Shown one piece after another: positions 56,049 through 64,000 of a stretch of DNA of 64,000 nucleotides. The stretch covers positions 1-64,000 of the forward strand of contig JAJRZK010000021.1 of NCBI GenBank assembly GCA_024275315.1, read 5' to 3'. The position numbers were made by a program, and so were the translations under genes. The stretch comes from Nitrospirota bacterium (GTDB lineage: Bacteria > Nitrospinota_A > UBA7883). Position 1 is the first letter of the stretch, and the number at the start of each line of letters is the position of its first letter. The notes under the pieces were generated by a model, which saw only the letters and a list, made by a program, of their open reading frames with translations, searched no databases and had not been told where the DNA came from.

Positions 56049-56746
56049 CCGGCTTTGCCCAGCGTTTTGCAACAGATCCCCTTGTTCAGCGACGGGTCGT
56101 ATTTTTTCGCCAACGCCGCCATTTTATCGGCCAGCTTCGTTTGTCCGGTGGCTCTATAGGCCTCGCCAAGCTCCACCAGTGAATAGTAGTGAGTCGGCTC
56201 TTTTTTTATGATCGATTCGAGCAGATGTATGCCCTCCTCCATGGCGCCGGAATGGACCGCCATCACCCCTCTGAAATAGAGCGCCGCGAGATCGTTTGGG
56301 TTGGTTTTCAGATGATTTTCGATATGTTCCCCCGCCAGGTCAAGCCTGTCTGCGTGGTAATACGCACCTCCCAGCACCTTGTCGATATCGTTTGCGTTAG
56401 GTTTGGTCTTTATTTTTTCGCGCACCATCCGCTCGAACTTCTCCGGTCCTGCCTTTTTAACGACACGCGCGAGCTGGACGTATGGGCGCTGGTCGTAATG
56501 GTTCATGCTGTTGAGGTTGAGGAACAGGCCGATCGCCTGGGGATAGCGCCCTTCTTCTATATGCCGGGCCCCCAGTTTTCGCATTTCCTCCATTTCCTTC
56601 AGATGGTTGGCCCTGTGCGCCAGCGACATCGGGTTGACCTTGGGCGGCTCCATGCCGTCCGACCCGATCCTTGGCGCCAGTGACGCGATCACCCCGGCCA
56701 TGAGGCCAAGAAAAATGATTGTCATCAGGAATTTCATGTTTTTCAT
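56045..56746 (-). CDS. membrane-anchored TPR protein
   Basis: A 233-aa protein with one N-terminal membrane segment (FLMTIIFLGLMAGVIASLA, residues about 5-24) and a periplasmic or cytosolic TPR region. The repeats include ARHIEEGRYPQAIGLFLNL, VLGGAYYHADRLDLAGEHIE, LAALYFRGVMAVHSGAMEEG and YYSLVELGEAYRATGQTKLA. It ends with a small Cys pair (GICCKTLG). Its ATG overlaps the stop of a 33-codon frame upstream (ATGA). It is the last gene of the minus-strand corrinoid/two-component set. No specific partner can be named. Confidence 0.85.
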   Translation of the reverse strand: MKNMKFLMTIIFLGLMAGVIASLAPRIGSDGMEPPKVNPMSLAHRANHLKEMEEMRKLGARHIEEGRYPQAIGLFLNLNSMNHYDQRPYVQLARVVKKAGPEKFERMVREKIKTKPNANDIDKVLGGAYYHADRLDLAGEHIENHLKTNPNDLAALYFRGVMAVHSGAMEEGIHLLESIIKKEPTHYYSLVELGEAYRATGQTKLADKMAALAKKYDPSLNKGICCKTLGKAG

Positions 56747-56844
56747 GACGCAGTTTTTTTCATGCTAAAAATGTGCTCGACAAAACCATGGCGGCGGTGG
56801 TTCGCGCAGTCGCCACAGCCGCCCGGGTTCACTCCAATATCCAA
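56743..56844 (-). CDS. possible 33-aa CxxC small protein
   Basis: TTG 56844 has an excellent ribosome site, AAGGAAGG, six bases before it (56858-56851 on this strand). The frame encodes MDIGVNPGGCGDCANHRRHG, then FVEHIF and a basic end, and its TGA overlaps the ATG of the next gene (ATGA). CGDC with three following histidines could be a metal or haem site. Two independent signals, the ribosome site and the coupled stop, argue for translation; homology cannot be judged. Confidence 0.4.
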   Translation of the reverse strand: MDIGVNPGGCGDCANHRRHGFVEHIFSMKKTAS

Positions 56845-56878
56845 TGATAACCTTCCTTCGAGCCATTTACAATCGCCG

Positions 56879-57919
56879 CTAGCTTGCCGGCAGTTCCAGC
56901 GTGGCTGTGGTCCCCTGTCCCGGCTTTGACGAGAGGGTGACCGTTCCATCGTGGTTGTTGAGGATGTTGCGAACGATGGACAACCCGAGGCCGGTGCCTG
57001 TTTTTTTTGTGGTAAAAAACGGGTCGAACACGAATTTCAGGTCCGCAGGATCGATCCCCTTTCCGAAATCGGTTACGATAATACAGGCCAGGTTGGCGGG
57101 GCTTTTTTTTACCAGCCTCGTCTCTATCTCCACATGCCCGCCCGTTTTCGTGGCCTGGACGGCGTTTAGAAGTATGTTCAGCAGCGCCTGGTTGAACTTC
57201 ATCCTGTCGAAAAGGATCATCTCCATATTTTTGTCGAACTTCTTTTTTATCACGACGTTTTTTTCCTTGCAGACGCTCTCCATAGTCGCCATGACGGCCT
57301 CTATCTGGGTATGCAGGTTCTGCCGGCGCAGGTTGAGCGACATCGGCTTGGCGTAGTCGAGCAGTTCCATGACTATTTTTTCCAGGTTGGCCACTTCTTC
57401 CTGGGCGATTTCGAAATGCTCCACGTCGTCTCCGGCCGGGTTCAGCCTTTTGCGCAATATCGAAAGGTTCATTTTTACCGAGGACAGGGGGTTGCGGATT
57501 TCATGGGCGATGCCGATAGCCAGCCTTCCCAGCGATGCAAGCCGCTCTTCGTTTTTTAGTTTTTCCTCCAGTATCTGTGTTTCGGTCACGTCCCGGATGA
57601 TACCCATAACGCCGATGATGTTTTCGTCGTCGCCCAGTAATGGTGATGATTTTACCACCACCTTGTACGCATCGCCCCGTTTGTCGAGGATTTCCATCTC
57701 TATGGTCTGGTGAAACCCCATTATGGAGGGAACGCTTTCCCGTTTGCCGATATGTTTTGTGTTCAGGATGTTGACAAGAGGCTGGCCGATAAGCTCTTCT
57801 TTGTCGTAGCCCCACTCTGATATGTTGTTGTTGATATAGATAAATTTCCCCTCCATATCTATCGCCCATATGAGGTCGCTGGCGTTGTCGAGCAGTTTTC
57901 TGTAGATATTTTCCTGCAT
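56879..57919 (-). CDS. PAS-domain soluble histidine kinase
   Basis: A 346-aa cytosolic kinase without membrane segments. The PAS domain (residues about 5-118; LDNASDLIWAIDMEGKFIYIN, VVKSSPLLGDD, GVMGIIRDVTE) is followed by a HisKA box with phospho-acceptor His139 in IGIAHEIRNPLSS. The HATPase domain has LLNILLNAVQA (N), VTDFGKGID (G1), FDPFFTTKKTGTGLGLSI and GQGTTATLELP. It is 12 bp after the UroD/RACE fusion gene and so is part of the same operon. Its most likely partner is the sigma54 response regulator at the head of the operon. The PAS cofactor is unknown. Confidence 0.94.
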   Translation of the reverse strand: MQENIYRKLLDNASDLIWAIDMEGKFIYINNNISEWGYDKEELIGQPLVNILNTKHIGKRESVPSIMGFHQTIEMEILDKRGDAYKVVVKSSPLLGDDENIIGVMGIIRDVTETQILEEKLKNEERLASLGRLAIGIAHEIRNPLSSVKMNLSILRKRLNPAGDDVEHFEIAQEEVANLEKIVMELLDYAKPMSLNLRRQNLHTQIEAVMATMESVCKEKNVVIKKKFDKNMEMILFDRMKFNQALLNILLNAVQATKTGGHVEIETRLVKKSPANLACIIVTDFGKGIDPADLKFVFDPFFTTKKTGTGLGLSIVRNILNNHDGTVTLSSKPGQGTTATLELPAS

Positions 57920-57931
57920 GATCGCCCCCGG

Positions 57932-60763
57932 TTATGGAATGGGTTGGAGCTTCTGGAGAAGCTGTGCGTAACCATTATCCCGTGCCAGGTCGATTTTTTC
58001 TAATATCGCGGCGACTCTGTCCATCTCGTCCCTGGCCGCAGAGGATAACAGCGCCATTCTTCCGCCAACACTCGACGCGGCCCGGACAAACGAATATTTC
58101 GCCGTGTCGTAGTCCGGGATCATGTCGATCCGCCTGGCGGCGTCCATGTCTATAAGGATACCGAAGCCCCCGGATACGCAAATGGAGCCTATATCCTTAG
58201 GTTTGGCGCCGAGCTTGTCCATCAAAACCGAAACAGCCGCCCTGTAGGCCGCCTTTGCGCGCAACGCCTGTTCGATATCGGCGCTGGTGACGGTTATCGG
58301 CCTGTACATGGCTGTTTTCTGCTTAGGCGCCAGTGTGAAAACGCCGTTGGAAAGCTGGAGCTGGTTTTTACTGTATATAAACGACCCCTGCCTGTCGATG
58401 ATTCCGTTGCTGTACAACTGCGCCAATACGCTTACAATGGATGAACCGCACATCCCGAAAGGCGCCGTGCCTCCGAGTGTTTCGATTGTTAATGATCCAT
58501 CGGGGCTGATTGCAATATTTTGAATCAATCCGCCCTGGAACACGCTGTCCTTGCTTATCCTGAGGCTCTCAAACACCGTTCCGCCGATTGTCGGGACGTA
58601 CAGGATCCTTTCGCGGTTGCCGACAAACACCTCTCCTCTATCGCCGACATTGACAAACACGTCTATCATTTCGCCGTCGAACAGTCCGGATCCGATAACA
58701 CCCGCCATGGCGGATCCGCCCGGAAAAGAGGAGTTACGGTGGGGGGTGTTGATCCTGCAAGAGGAACTCGCCGCCAGACGTACGCCCCTGGGCATCGACT
58801 GCGCGGTGGTGGTGGACCATACAGACCCGGGCGCTGAGTTCCTGTGGATCCCTAGCGCCGGAGCGGTCAATCGGTCGGTGGTGATCACCAGGGAGTAGAC
58901 CTGGTCGGAGACCATGGAATGGTTGTTGTGAAACCACAATATGAGATTGTTTATCCCGTCGAAAAATCTCTTTTGAAGAAGCGCCAGCTGTTTCGAATCC
59001 CGTGCCAGTTCGCCGAAATCTTCCGTCACCTTCGGATTCTGGATCGACGCCGCGTGTTTAAGGTCGCCGGTTTGAAGATCATGGATATAAGCTGAAATGG
59101 TGGTGGCGCCTATGTCTATCGCCACGCCGTAGATCTTGTCCGAACGGGAGAAATCAATTATCTCCTTTTTTGACGTGTCCATCACCATAAAGACCCGCTC
59201 TCCGGATTCCTGGCTGAGCGACAGGAGCTTGTCCAGGGCGGCTGTTCCCGTTTGATAACCTTCAACTTTTTCCAGGAGCCATTTTTTAAGGGAGTTCGGC
59301 GGCGGCATCTCGGAAAGCTCCAATGGTTTTGACAGTATGCCGGGTGAAAACCCGAATCGGCTGATCTTGTCGTTTATCGACCGGTGATACAGCGCCGCTG
59401 AAATGTCGCACTGGCCCGCAGGATACATCCTTGACGAATGGGGCACGTAAACTTCCATTCCGTCGCTGACCCTGGCCTGGCACGCCAGACGCTCGCCCGG
59501 ATAGCCACCCCGGTTTCTCAGTTGAATCTCCTCTATCTTGTCGGGATCGTCCATCTCGTAGTTGTCGACGCACACCACGCATTCTCCGCACGACCCGGTG
59601 AGGTTGCAATAGGTCGTGATAGTGATTCCGGCGGTCTTAGCCGCGTCGAGAACGGTTGTTCCGGCTTGTACATAGACTTTTTTTCTGTGGGGGAGTATGG
59701 TCACCTCGTTGCCGTGGCCTTCGCACCGGTTAATATATTCGAAGGTCTCCATTTCTTCTTCGACAGCCTTTCTCATGGCGATGATATTTTCCGGATTGGA
59801 ATTAAGCGGTATCTCGCATCCGCTACCCAGGATGAATCTTTCCGTGTTTCTTGCCGCCGCCAACAGAGCCTTTGATTCTTCCAGTATTTCGCATTCGCTT
59901 CCCTCAAGGAACAGGTTTGGCTTTATGTTTCCGTTTATCACCGTATACACGGAATGCTGGATGGCGGTTTCTATTGGGACAAGGTAGTCCACTGTTGTAA
60001 TATCGGCCCCTACGGCGGTGAGAATGTCCAGGTTTGTTTGTACGGGACCGGCCACGGAATACCAGGTGAAAATGTCCTGCCTGGCCGATTTTACGGCGGC
60101 GAAAACGCTTCTGATCGGCTCCACTTCGAATCTGTTGAAAATTTTCGCGGGAAGCACCGACGGGGAGGCGGTGGGGTCGAACATGATTATGCCGTCCGCC
60201 CCGGCGTTTACCAGCGCGACGGCGAATTTTGTCACCACACTCAGGCAGAATTCCATCACCTCGCCGAATTTTTCCGGCTCGTCGACTATCATGTAGAGCA
60301 TCTGTTCTATGTCCATGATACGCGAAGCCAGGGTGATGGGCCCGATGGCGTTGGCTATCACCGGTGTCGCCCCTTTTGTTTCATCCTTGAGCAACCTGAC
60401 GGCCCGGAGCAATTCCGGCATTCTTCCATCGCGGTCCGGGTCGGGGATTTTTATTTTGCGCAGGTCTTCGGGCTTTTTGATCAAGGTTTTCACCACGTAT
60501 GGATAGTTCATCTCCGGATAGGCGAGGTCGCACCCGAGCGCTTCGGCTTCCACGCACAGGTCGGATATGGCGAATAGCGCGTCGCTACCTATGGTGTCGC
60601 GGGCGTTGATCTGGCATTGGGCTATCAACTGGCCGGACGTGACGTAGTCACGGACGGTTTCGCCCGCCATGGTGGCGGCGACGGCTATTATTTCCGGTAC
60701 GAGCGCAGGGCGGTCAGTTCGCTGAAAATGGACTACAGACCGAATTCGCTCGGTGGAGTTCAA
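57932..60763 (-). CDS. fusion of UroD-family methyltransferase-like, [2Fe-2S] ferredoxin and ASKHA corrinoid-reactivase domains
   Basis: A 943-aa protein from TTG 60763. Residues 1-345 are a uroporphyrinogen decarboxylase/MtaA-like barrel (IRSVHFQRTDRPALVPE, ANAIGPITLASRIMDIEQML, LVNAGADGIIMFDP, GSGCEIPLNSNPEN). The H-x-C-G zinc site of MtaA/MtbA enzymes reads S-V-A-G (235-238) here, while the later Cys315 is kept. Residues about 352-445 are a plant-type ferredoxin: Cys385, 391, 394 and 427, with an extra Cys397. Residues about 543-943 match the ASKHA domain of RamA-type corrinoid activators (GVAIDIGATTISAYI, VNVGDRGEVFVGN, PFGMCGSSIVSVLAQL, CVSGGFGILIDMDAA). It would bind, and reductively reactivate with ATP, the Co(II) form of the corrinoid protein encoded 6 bp upstream. 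Confidence 0.88.
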   Translation of the reverse strand: MNSTERIRSVVHFQRTDRPALVPEIIAVAATMAGETVRDYVTSGQLIAQCQINARDTIGSDALFAISDLCVEAEALGCDLAYPEMNYPYVVKTLIKKPEDLRKIKIPDPDRDGRMPELLRAVRLLKDETKGATPVIANAIGPITLASRIMDIEQMLYMIVDEPEKFGEVMEFCLSVVTKFAVALVNAGADGIIMFDPTASPSVLPAKIFNRFEVEPIRSVFAAVKSARQDIFTWYSVAGPVQTNLDILTAVGADITTVDYLVPIETAIQHSVYTVINGNIKPNLFLEGSECEILEESKALLAAARNTERFILGSGCEIPLNSNPENIIAMRKAVEEEMETFEYINRCEGHGNEVTILPHRKKVYVQAGTTVLDAAKTAGITITTYCNLTGSCGECVVCVDNYEMDDPDKIEEIQLRNRGGYPGERLACQARVSDGMEVYVPHSSRMYPAGQCDISAALYHRSINDKISRFGFSPGILSKPLELSEMPPPNSLKKWLLEKVEGYQTGTAALDKLLSLSQESGERVFMVMDTSKKEIIDFSRSDKIYGVAIDIGATTISAYIHDLQTGDLKHAASIQNPKVTEDFGELARDSKQLALLQKRFFDGINNLILWFHNNHSMVSDQVYSLVITTDRLTAPALGIHRNSAPGSVWSTTTAQSMPRGVRLAASSSCRINTPHRNSSFPGGSAMAGVIGSGLFDGEMIDVFVNVGDRGEVFVGNRERILYVPTIGGTVFESLRISKDSVFQGGLIQNIAISPDGSLTIETLGGTAPFGMCGSSIVSVLAQLYSNGIIDRQGSFIYSKNQLQLSNGVFTLAPKQKTAMYRPITVTSADIEQALRAKAAYRAAVSVLMDKLGAKPKDIGSICVSGGFGILIDMDAARRIDMIPDYDTAKYSFVRAASSVGGRMALLSSAARDEMDRVAAILEKIDLARDNGYAQLLQKLQPIP

Positions 60764-60769
60764 GATGAC

Positions 60770-61468
60770 CTAGGGATTTTGCCGTTTGCAGATATAATCG
60801 AGCCCGTCGAACGCGTCGTGAGCGACAAAGTCGAGGTTCAGCGATTCCATGGAGCTTTGCTGCACAGCCGACCCTCCTCCCACAACTTTGATATATCCAT
60901 ATCCTCTGCGAATCAGCTCGGGCTTGATATCCTTGATTTTCGCCAGGCACACTGTCATGAGGCTGGAGACACCTATGTAATCGGCGTTCTCCCGTATGGC
61001 GGTGTTGACGAATGTGTCCACGGGCACGTCCTTGCCCAGGTTTATGACCTTTACGCTGTTGAATCGGCACAATGTGGCGACGATATGCTTGCCCAGGTCG
61101 TGGACGTCTCCCTGGATGGTTCCGATTACCAAGGTTTTGACTGGCGCTCCGCTGTTTGTGCGCTCGAACGCGTCGGCGATCTGGTCCATATCCATCTGGA
61201 GCTTGCGGGATATACATTCGTCTACCACCTCCACCATGGCCCTGCTGGCCAACAGCACGTCGAGGAGCTGAAAGTTTTCCACGGTGCACTTGTTACGGAG
61301 AATGGCCAGGCCCTCGGAAAGGGCGCTTATGATGTCTTCCACCGGACAGCTGTTGTCGAGCAACTTTTCCGCGCAGGCGACAGCTTCGATGTTTTCTCCG
61401 TGCTGGACCAGTGAGGCCAGGTCGGTAAGCTGGTCCGATTTGGCGCTTTCAATTTCTTTTGACGGCAT
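60770..61468 (-). CDS. corrinoid-binding protein (MtbC/MtaC-like)
   Basis: A 232-aa protein from ATG 61468. Residues about 10-100 are the helical cap (LASLVQHGENIEAV, GLAILRNKCTVENFQLLDVLLASRAM). Residues 108-232 form the B12-binding Rossmann fold with GTIQGDVHDLGKHIV (Asp121-x-His123-x-x-Gly126, the lower ligand to cobalt), GVSSLMTVCLAKIKDI and KVVGGGSAV (the GG loop). Such proteins carry a methyl group between a substrate-specific methyltransferase and an acceptor. No dedicated MT-I gene (MtaB, MtbB, MttB type) is in the window. It is 5 bp after the sigma54 regulator and 6 bp before the reactivase fusion, so the three are surely one operon. Confidence 0.93.
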   Translation of the reverse strand: MPSKEIESAKSDQLTDLASLVQHGENIEAVACAEKLLDNSCPVEDIISALSEGLAILRNKCTVENFQLLDVLLASRAMVEVVDECISRKLQMDMDQIADAFERTNSGAPVKTLVIGTIQGDVHDLGKHIVATLCRFNSVKVINLGKDVPVDTFVNTAIRENADYIGVSSLMTVCLAKIKDIKPELIRRGYGYIKVVGGGSAVQQSSMESLNLDFVAHDAFDGLDYICKRQNP

Positions 61469-61473
61469 CGGTT

Positions 61474-62901
61474 TTACGCCTTGCTCATGTAATACTGGAT
61501 GGGCTTGATGCCGTATTTCTTGATTTTCCTGTCCAGCCGGGGACGGGTGATTCCGAGGATCTGGCATGCTTTGCCCTTGTGCCATTTTGTGTGCTGCAAG
61601 GTGAGCCTGATTTGATCTTTTTCCACCTCGTTAAGCGATTTTAATGTATTTTCATCGTTCTGGAACGATTCGGACTCCGTGTTGTCCATGAGCCCGCTAT
61701 AGGTTTCCGTCTCCTCCGGGCCAAGTATCGATTTGAAGTGATTGGCGGTCAGCCTGTCGCCCCGGGTCATTATAACGGCGTGAATGATCGTGTTTTCCAG
61801 TTGTCTTACGTTGCCGTTCCAGGGATATTCCGTGAGCGTGTCTATGGCGTCTATGGATATGTACTTGATTTCGCGGTTGAGCTCCTGGTTGGCTTTTGCG
61901 ATGAAATACATCGTCAGGTCCGGGATGTCCCTGGTGTGCTCTCTCAACGGAGGGATGTGTATGCTGATTACCTTGAGGCGGTAATAAAGGTCTTCACGGA
62001 ATTTACCAGCTTTGACAGAGTCTTCCAGGTTTCTGTTGGTGGCGGATATAATGCGGCAGTTGCACTTGAGCTTTTCCTTGCCGCCCACTCGTTCAAATTC
62101 CTTCTCCTGCAACACCCGCAGGAGCTTGGCCTGGAGGTTGATATCCATTTCGCCGATTTCGTCGAGGAAAATGGTGCCGTTCCGGGCAAGGGAGAACTTG
62201 CCCTCTTTTTGTGTTATCGCTCCGGTAAAAGAGCCCTTTTCGTGGCCGAAAAGCTCCGATTCGAGAAGGGTGTCGACAATCGCGGAGCAGTTGACAGATA
62301 TAAATGGTTCGTCCTTGTTGGCGCTGCTCTGGTGTATGGCGCGGGCCACGAGCTCTTTGCCTGTGCCGCTTTCACCGGAGATGTGGGCGGTGGCCTTGCT
62401 CATCGACACCAGCCCCACGGTCTTGAAGACTTCCTTCATTACGTGGCTTTTTCCTATGAACTGCCGTCCTATATCCTTGACGACGGGCACAGGTATAAAC
62501 GAGGTTTTCTGGTTATACTTGCTCTGAAAAAACTCGCCTGCTTTTTCAACTGCGCTGTCGATCTCTTCTATATCTATCGGCTTGTGGATATATTCCCCGA
62601 CGCCGTTCTGCACCGCTTTGATGGTGGACTCCATGTCAGGGAACGCGGTTACTATTATAGAATAGTAATTGTCGCCTTTCTGGCGGATTTCTTTCAGCAG
62701 TTCCACACCGTTGGCGTCGGGCAGGCGTACGTCGAGTATCACTATGGCCGATACGAACGATTCCAGCTTCGACAGGCCCTCGTAGGCCATCTGGGTTGTG
62801 GTGACATCGTAGCCGTTTCGCTCAAAATGGAGCTTCAGGGTTTTGCAGATCGATTTGTCGTCATCGATTATAACAATAGGTTCTTTGACCATAACTGCCA
62901 T
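61474..62901 (-). CDS. sigma54-dependent response regulator of the corrinoid operon
   Basis: A 475-aa protein from ATG 62901 with a clear AAAGAGG ribosome site. The receiver has IIDDD, phospho-acceptor Asp57 (ILDVRLPDANG) and Lys107 (YIHKPID). The AAA+ domain has SGESGTGKE (175-183), GGKEKLK and the sigma54-contact loop GSFTGA (223-228), with Ser for the usual Ala, a variant known in working activators. Walker B is GTIFLDEIGE, and YPWNGNVRQLENT follows. The Fis-type C-terminus reads KGKACQILGITRPRLDRKIKKYG. It is the first gene of the run leading to the corrinoid protein, reactivase fusion and PAS kinase. Its kinase may be the PAS kinase downstream or the partial one at the window end. Confidence 0.95.
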   Translation of the reverse strand: MAVMVKEPIVIIDDDKSICKTLKLHFERNGYDVTTTQMAYEGLSKLESFVSAIVILDVRLPDANGVELLKEIRQKGDNYYSIIVTAFPDMESTIKAVQNGVGEYIHKPIDIEEIDSAVEKAGEFFQSKYNQKTSFIPVPVVKDIGRQFIGKSHVMKEVFKTVGLVSMSKATAHISGESGTGKELVARAIHQSSANKDEPFISVNCSAIVDTLLESELFGHEKGSFTGAITQKEGKFSLARNGTIFLDEIGEMDINLQAKLLRVLQEKEFERVGGKEKLKCNCRIISATNRNLEDSVKAGKFREDLYYRLKVISIHIPPLREHTRDIPDLTMYFIAKANQELNREIKYISIDAIDTLTEYPWNGNVRQLENTIIHAVIMTRGDRLTANHFKSILGPEETETYSGLMDNTESESFQNDENTLKSLNEVEKDQIRLTLQHTKWHKGKACQILGITRPRLDRKIKKYGIKPIQYYMSKA

Positions 62902-63041
62902 TACCTCTTTTCCCGTGTGGCGGCGATAGGTCTGTACGCCTTGCCGGTTGGGTCTGCTATTTTAATAAACAAAAAACCCCTTCGCCAAATGTTCATTTTC
63001 TGTCTACCGGTAAATACGTTGTGATGTGATACAACGGCAAC

Positions 63042-63152
63042 CTAGTGGGAAGCTACGTACCAGAGGATATATACGACCACTACCATGTTGACTGCGATCC
63101 CGAAATGGATCATCCAGTCGAGAAATGAAAATTTTTCTTTGTTTTTGATCAC
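63042..63152 (-). CDS. 36-aa single-pass membrane protein
   Basis: A GTG start at 63152 and TAG at 63042 give a charged N-terminus (MIKNKEKFSFLDW), one hydrophobic segment (HFGIAVNMVVVVYILWYVA) and a stop two residues later (SH). A GGGGA ribosome-site candidate lies 10 bases before the GTG. The basic start suggests the N-terminus is cytosolic. It lies alone in the gap between the partial kinase and the sigma54 regulator. Proteins of this size and shape often regulate a larger membrane protein; none is seen nearby in the window. Confidence 0.5.
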   Translation of the reverse strand: MIKNKEKFSFLDWMIHFGIAVNMVVVVYILWYVASH

Positions 63153-63407
63153 TGTCAGGATTTCCCCATACCATAGTTAATACTTCTAGATTTCTAGGTG
63201 CGTGATTATATTCCATTTGTCGCCCGTCATCCATATAAATTTTAACGAAACGTTAAAAAGTTGCTGTTCTATTTTATTTATAACCGGGCATAATGCGAGT
63301 GATATCGTTGTATGCGTATGAAAACAGAAGGATTAAACAAAAATCTTGGGCAGGTATCGAGTCGCCGGGACCTCTGTAAAGTCGGCCCCGCGCGGTTTAC
63401 GGAGGAA

Positions 63408-64000
63408 TCAGGCTATCGTGTTTTCCGGGGCCAGCTTCAGTTGAACTATAACTTCGGTGCCGTCTCCTAAGGAGCTTTCTATTCTGAACCTGCCGCCATG
63501 TTTTTCTATGATGCCACGGCTGACCGAAAGCCCCAGCCCATAGCCTTTATGCCCCCTTTTGGTGGTAAAAAACGGGTCGAAAATCTTCTTGATTTCATCT
63601 TTATGGATGCCGGTTCCGTTATCCCTGACCGTAACCACGCCCCATCCATCGGATTTCTTGACACTTACGTTGATATACCCGTTTTCGTTGACGGCGTGGA
63701 TCGCGTTTAGGACAACGTTCATGATGATGATGCTCAGCAGTCTGGCCTCTCCCATGAGCATCACCGGTGTGTCGGGCTGATCCAGCTTCAGTTTGATCTT
63801 CTTGTTATCGATCATGAACCCAAGCATGAGCAACGAATCCTCCACGATTTTTTTTAATTCGACCGGGCGCATGTCGAATTTTTCAGTCTGGGTGTAATAG
63901 GCCAGGTGCTGGATGACGCTTTCTATACCCAGAAGATGTTTTTTTACCGTGGCCAGACTCTCCGGCGTCAGCCGCTGTTGCCTGCCGTTGGTCTCCATAT
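63408..64000 (-). CDS. histidine kinase, C-terminal part, cut by the window edge
   Basis: The last ~197 codons of a kinase. The HisKA second helix (VKKHLLGIESVIQHLAYYTQ) and a full HATPase domain are visible: IIIMNVVLNAIHAV (N box), VRDNGTGI (G1), FDPFFTTKRGHKGYGLGLSVSRG (F/G2) and LGDGTEVIVQL. The phospho-histidine box and sensor part lie beyond the edge, so the Met at 63998 is almost certainly internal. Its position upstream of the sigma54 regulator on the same strand makes it a second candidate partner for that regulator. The 255 bp between it and the small membrane-protein gene show no clear terminator or gene. Confidence 0.88.
   Translation of the reverse strand, partial: METNGRQQRLTPESLATVKKHLLGIESVIQHLAYYTQTEKFDMRPVELKKIVEDSLLMLGFMIDNKKIKLKLDQPDTPVMLMGEARLLSIIIMNVVLNAIHAVNENGYINVSVKKSDGWGVVTVRDNGTGIHKDEIKKIFDPFFTTKRGHKGYGLGLSVSRGIIEKHGGRFRIESSLGDGTEVIVQLKLAPENTIA

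Noticed and set aside
61738-63024. 428-codon plus-strand frame opposite the sigma54 regulator
   Set aside because: Antisense shadow of a conserved AAA+ gene; Phe/His/Tyr-rich, with no ribosome site.

Overview
The window looks like chromosomal DNA of a Gram-negative bacterium of the deltaproteobacterial or Nitrospinota type. This rests on a PurQS-dependent short PurL, a K+-type membrane pyrophosphatase, four sigma54 activators, a beta-barrel porin and type IV pilus minor pilins. The taxonomic guess is an inference and is weak below the level of 'Gram-negative, sigma54-rich, free-living'. Both strands are densely coded, and many start/stop overlaps of the ATGA type mark operons.

Layout: 1-5.7 kb holds purine synthesis (purL and the start of the next gene), a GT4 glycosyltransferase carrying an in-frame 39-bp minisatellite, and a carboxymuconolactone-decarboxylase-like protein. 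6.1-10.6 kb is housekeeping: tRNA-Gln, prs, rplY (ctc), pth, hppA. 10.7-14 kb has a class III nucleotide cyclase split by a -1 frameshift and a 751-aa orphan. 14-20.2 kb is a worn accessory zone: a decayed NHL/TPR copy, an SGNH hydrolase, a stand-alone Rossmann-like module, an NHL/TPR gene with an in-frame TGA, and a decayed IS5-like transposase.

20.3-36.8 kb is the most striking part. A minus-strand operon encodes seven radical-SAM proteins (four with N-terminal B12-domain-like regions, three SPASM-like), two GT4 glycosyltransferases, and a sugar-1-phosphate nucleotidyltransferase. A third GT4 gene is divergent. A recurring domain of about 120 residues is fused to the C-terminus of three of these proteins, to the N-terminus of two, and stands alone twice (one copy at 16.1 kb). 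Together they look like an undescribed pathway for a modified glycan or glycoconjugate.

37-40.3 kb is a CHASE histidine kinase with its sigma54 response regulator. 40.6-45.8 kb is a pilV-pilW-pilX-pilY1-like minor pilin operon. 46-49.5 kb has a Sel1-repeat protein, a secreted nuclease-like protein and two frameshifted lipoprotein genes. 49.5-53.9 kb is a nitrogen module: a NifA-like activator divergent from porin-glnK-amtB. 54-56 kb has a receiver-TPR protein and a receiver-PilZ protein.

56-64 kb is a minus-strand set that joins corrinoid chemistry to signalling: a partial histidine kinase, a 36-aa membrane peptide, a sigma54 response regulator, a corrinoid protein, a single-chain UroD / [2Fe-2S] / ASKHA corrinoid-reactivase fusion, a PAS histidine kinase, a 33-aa CxxC peptide and a TPR protein. 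The fusion is the second candidate for something undescribed.
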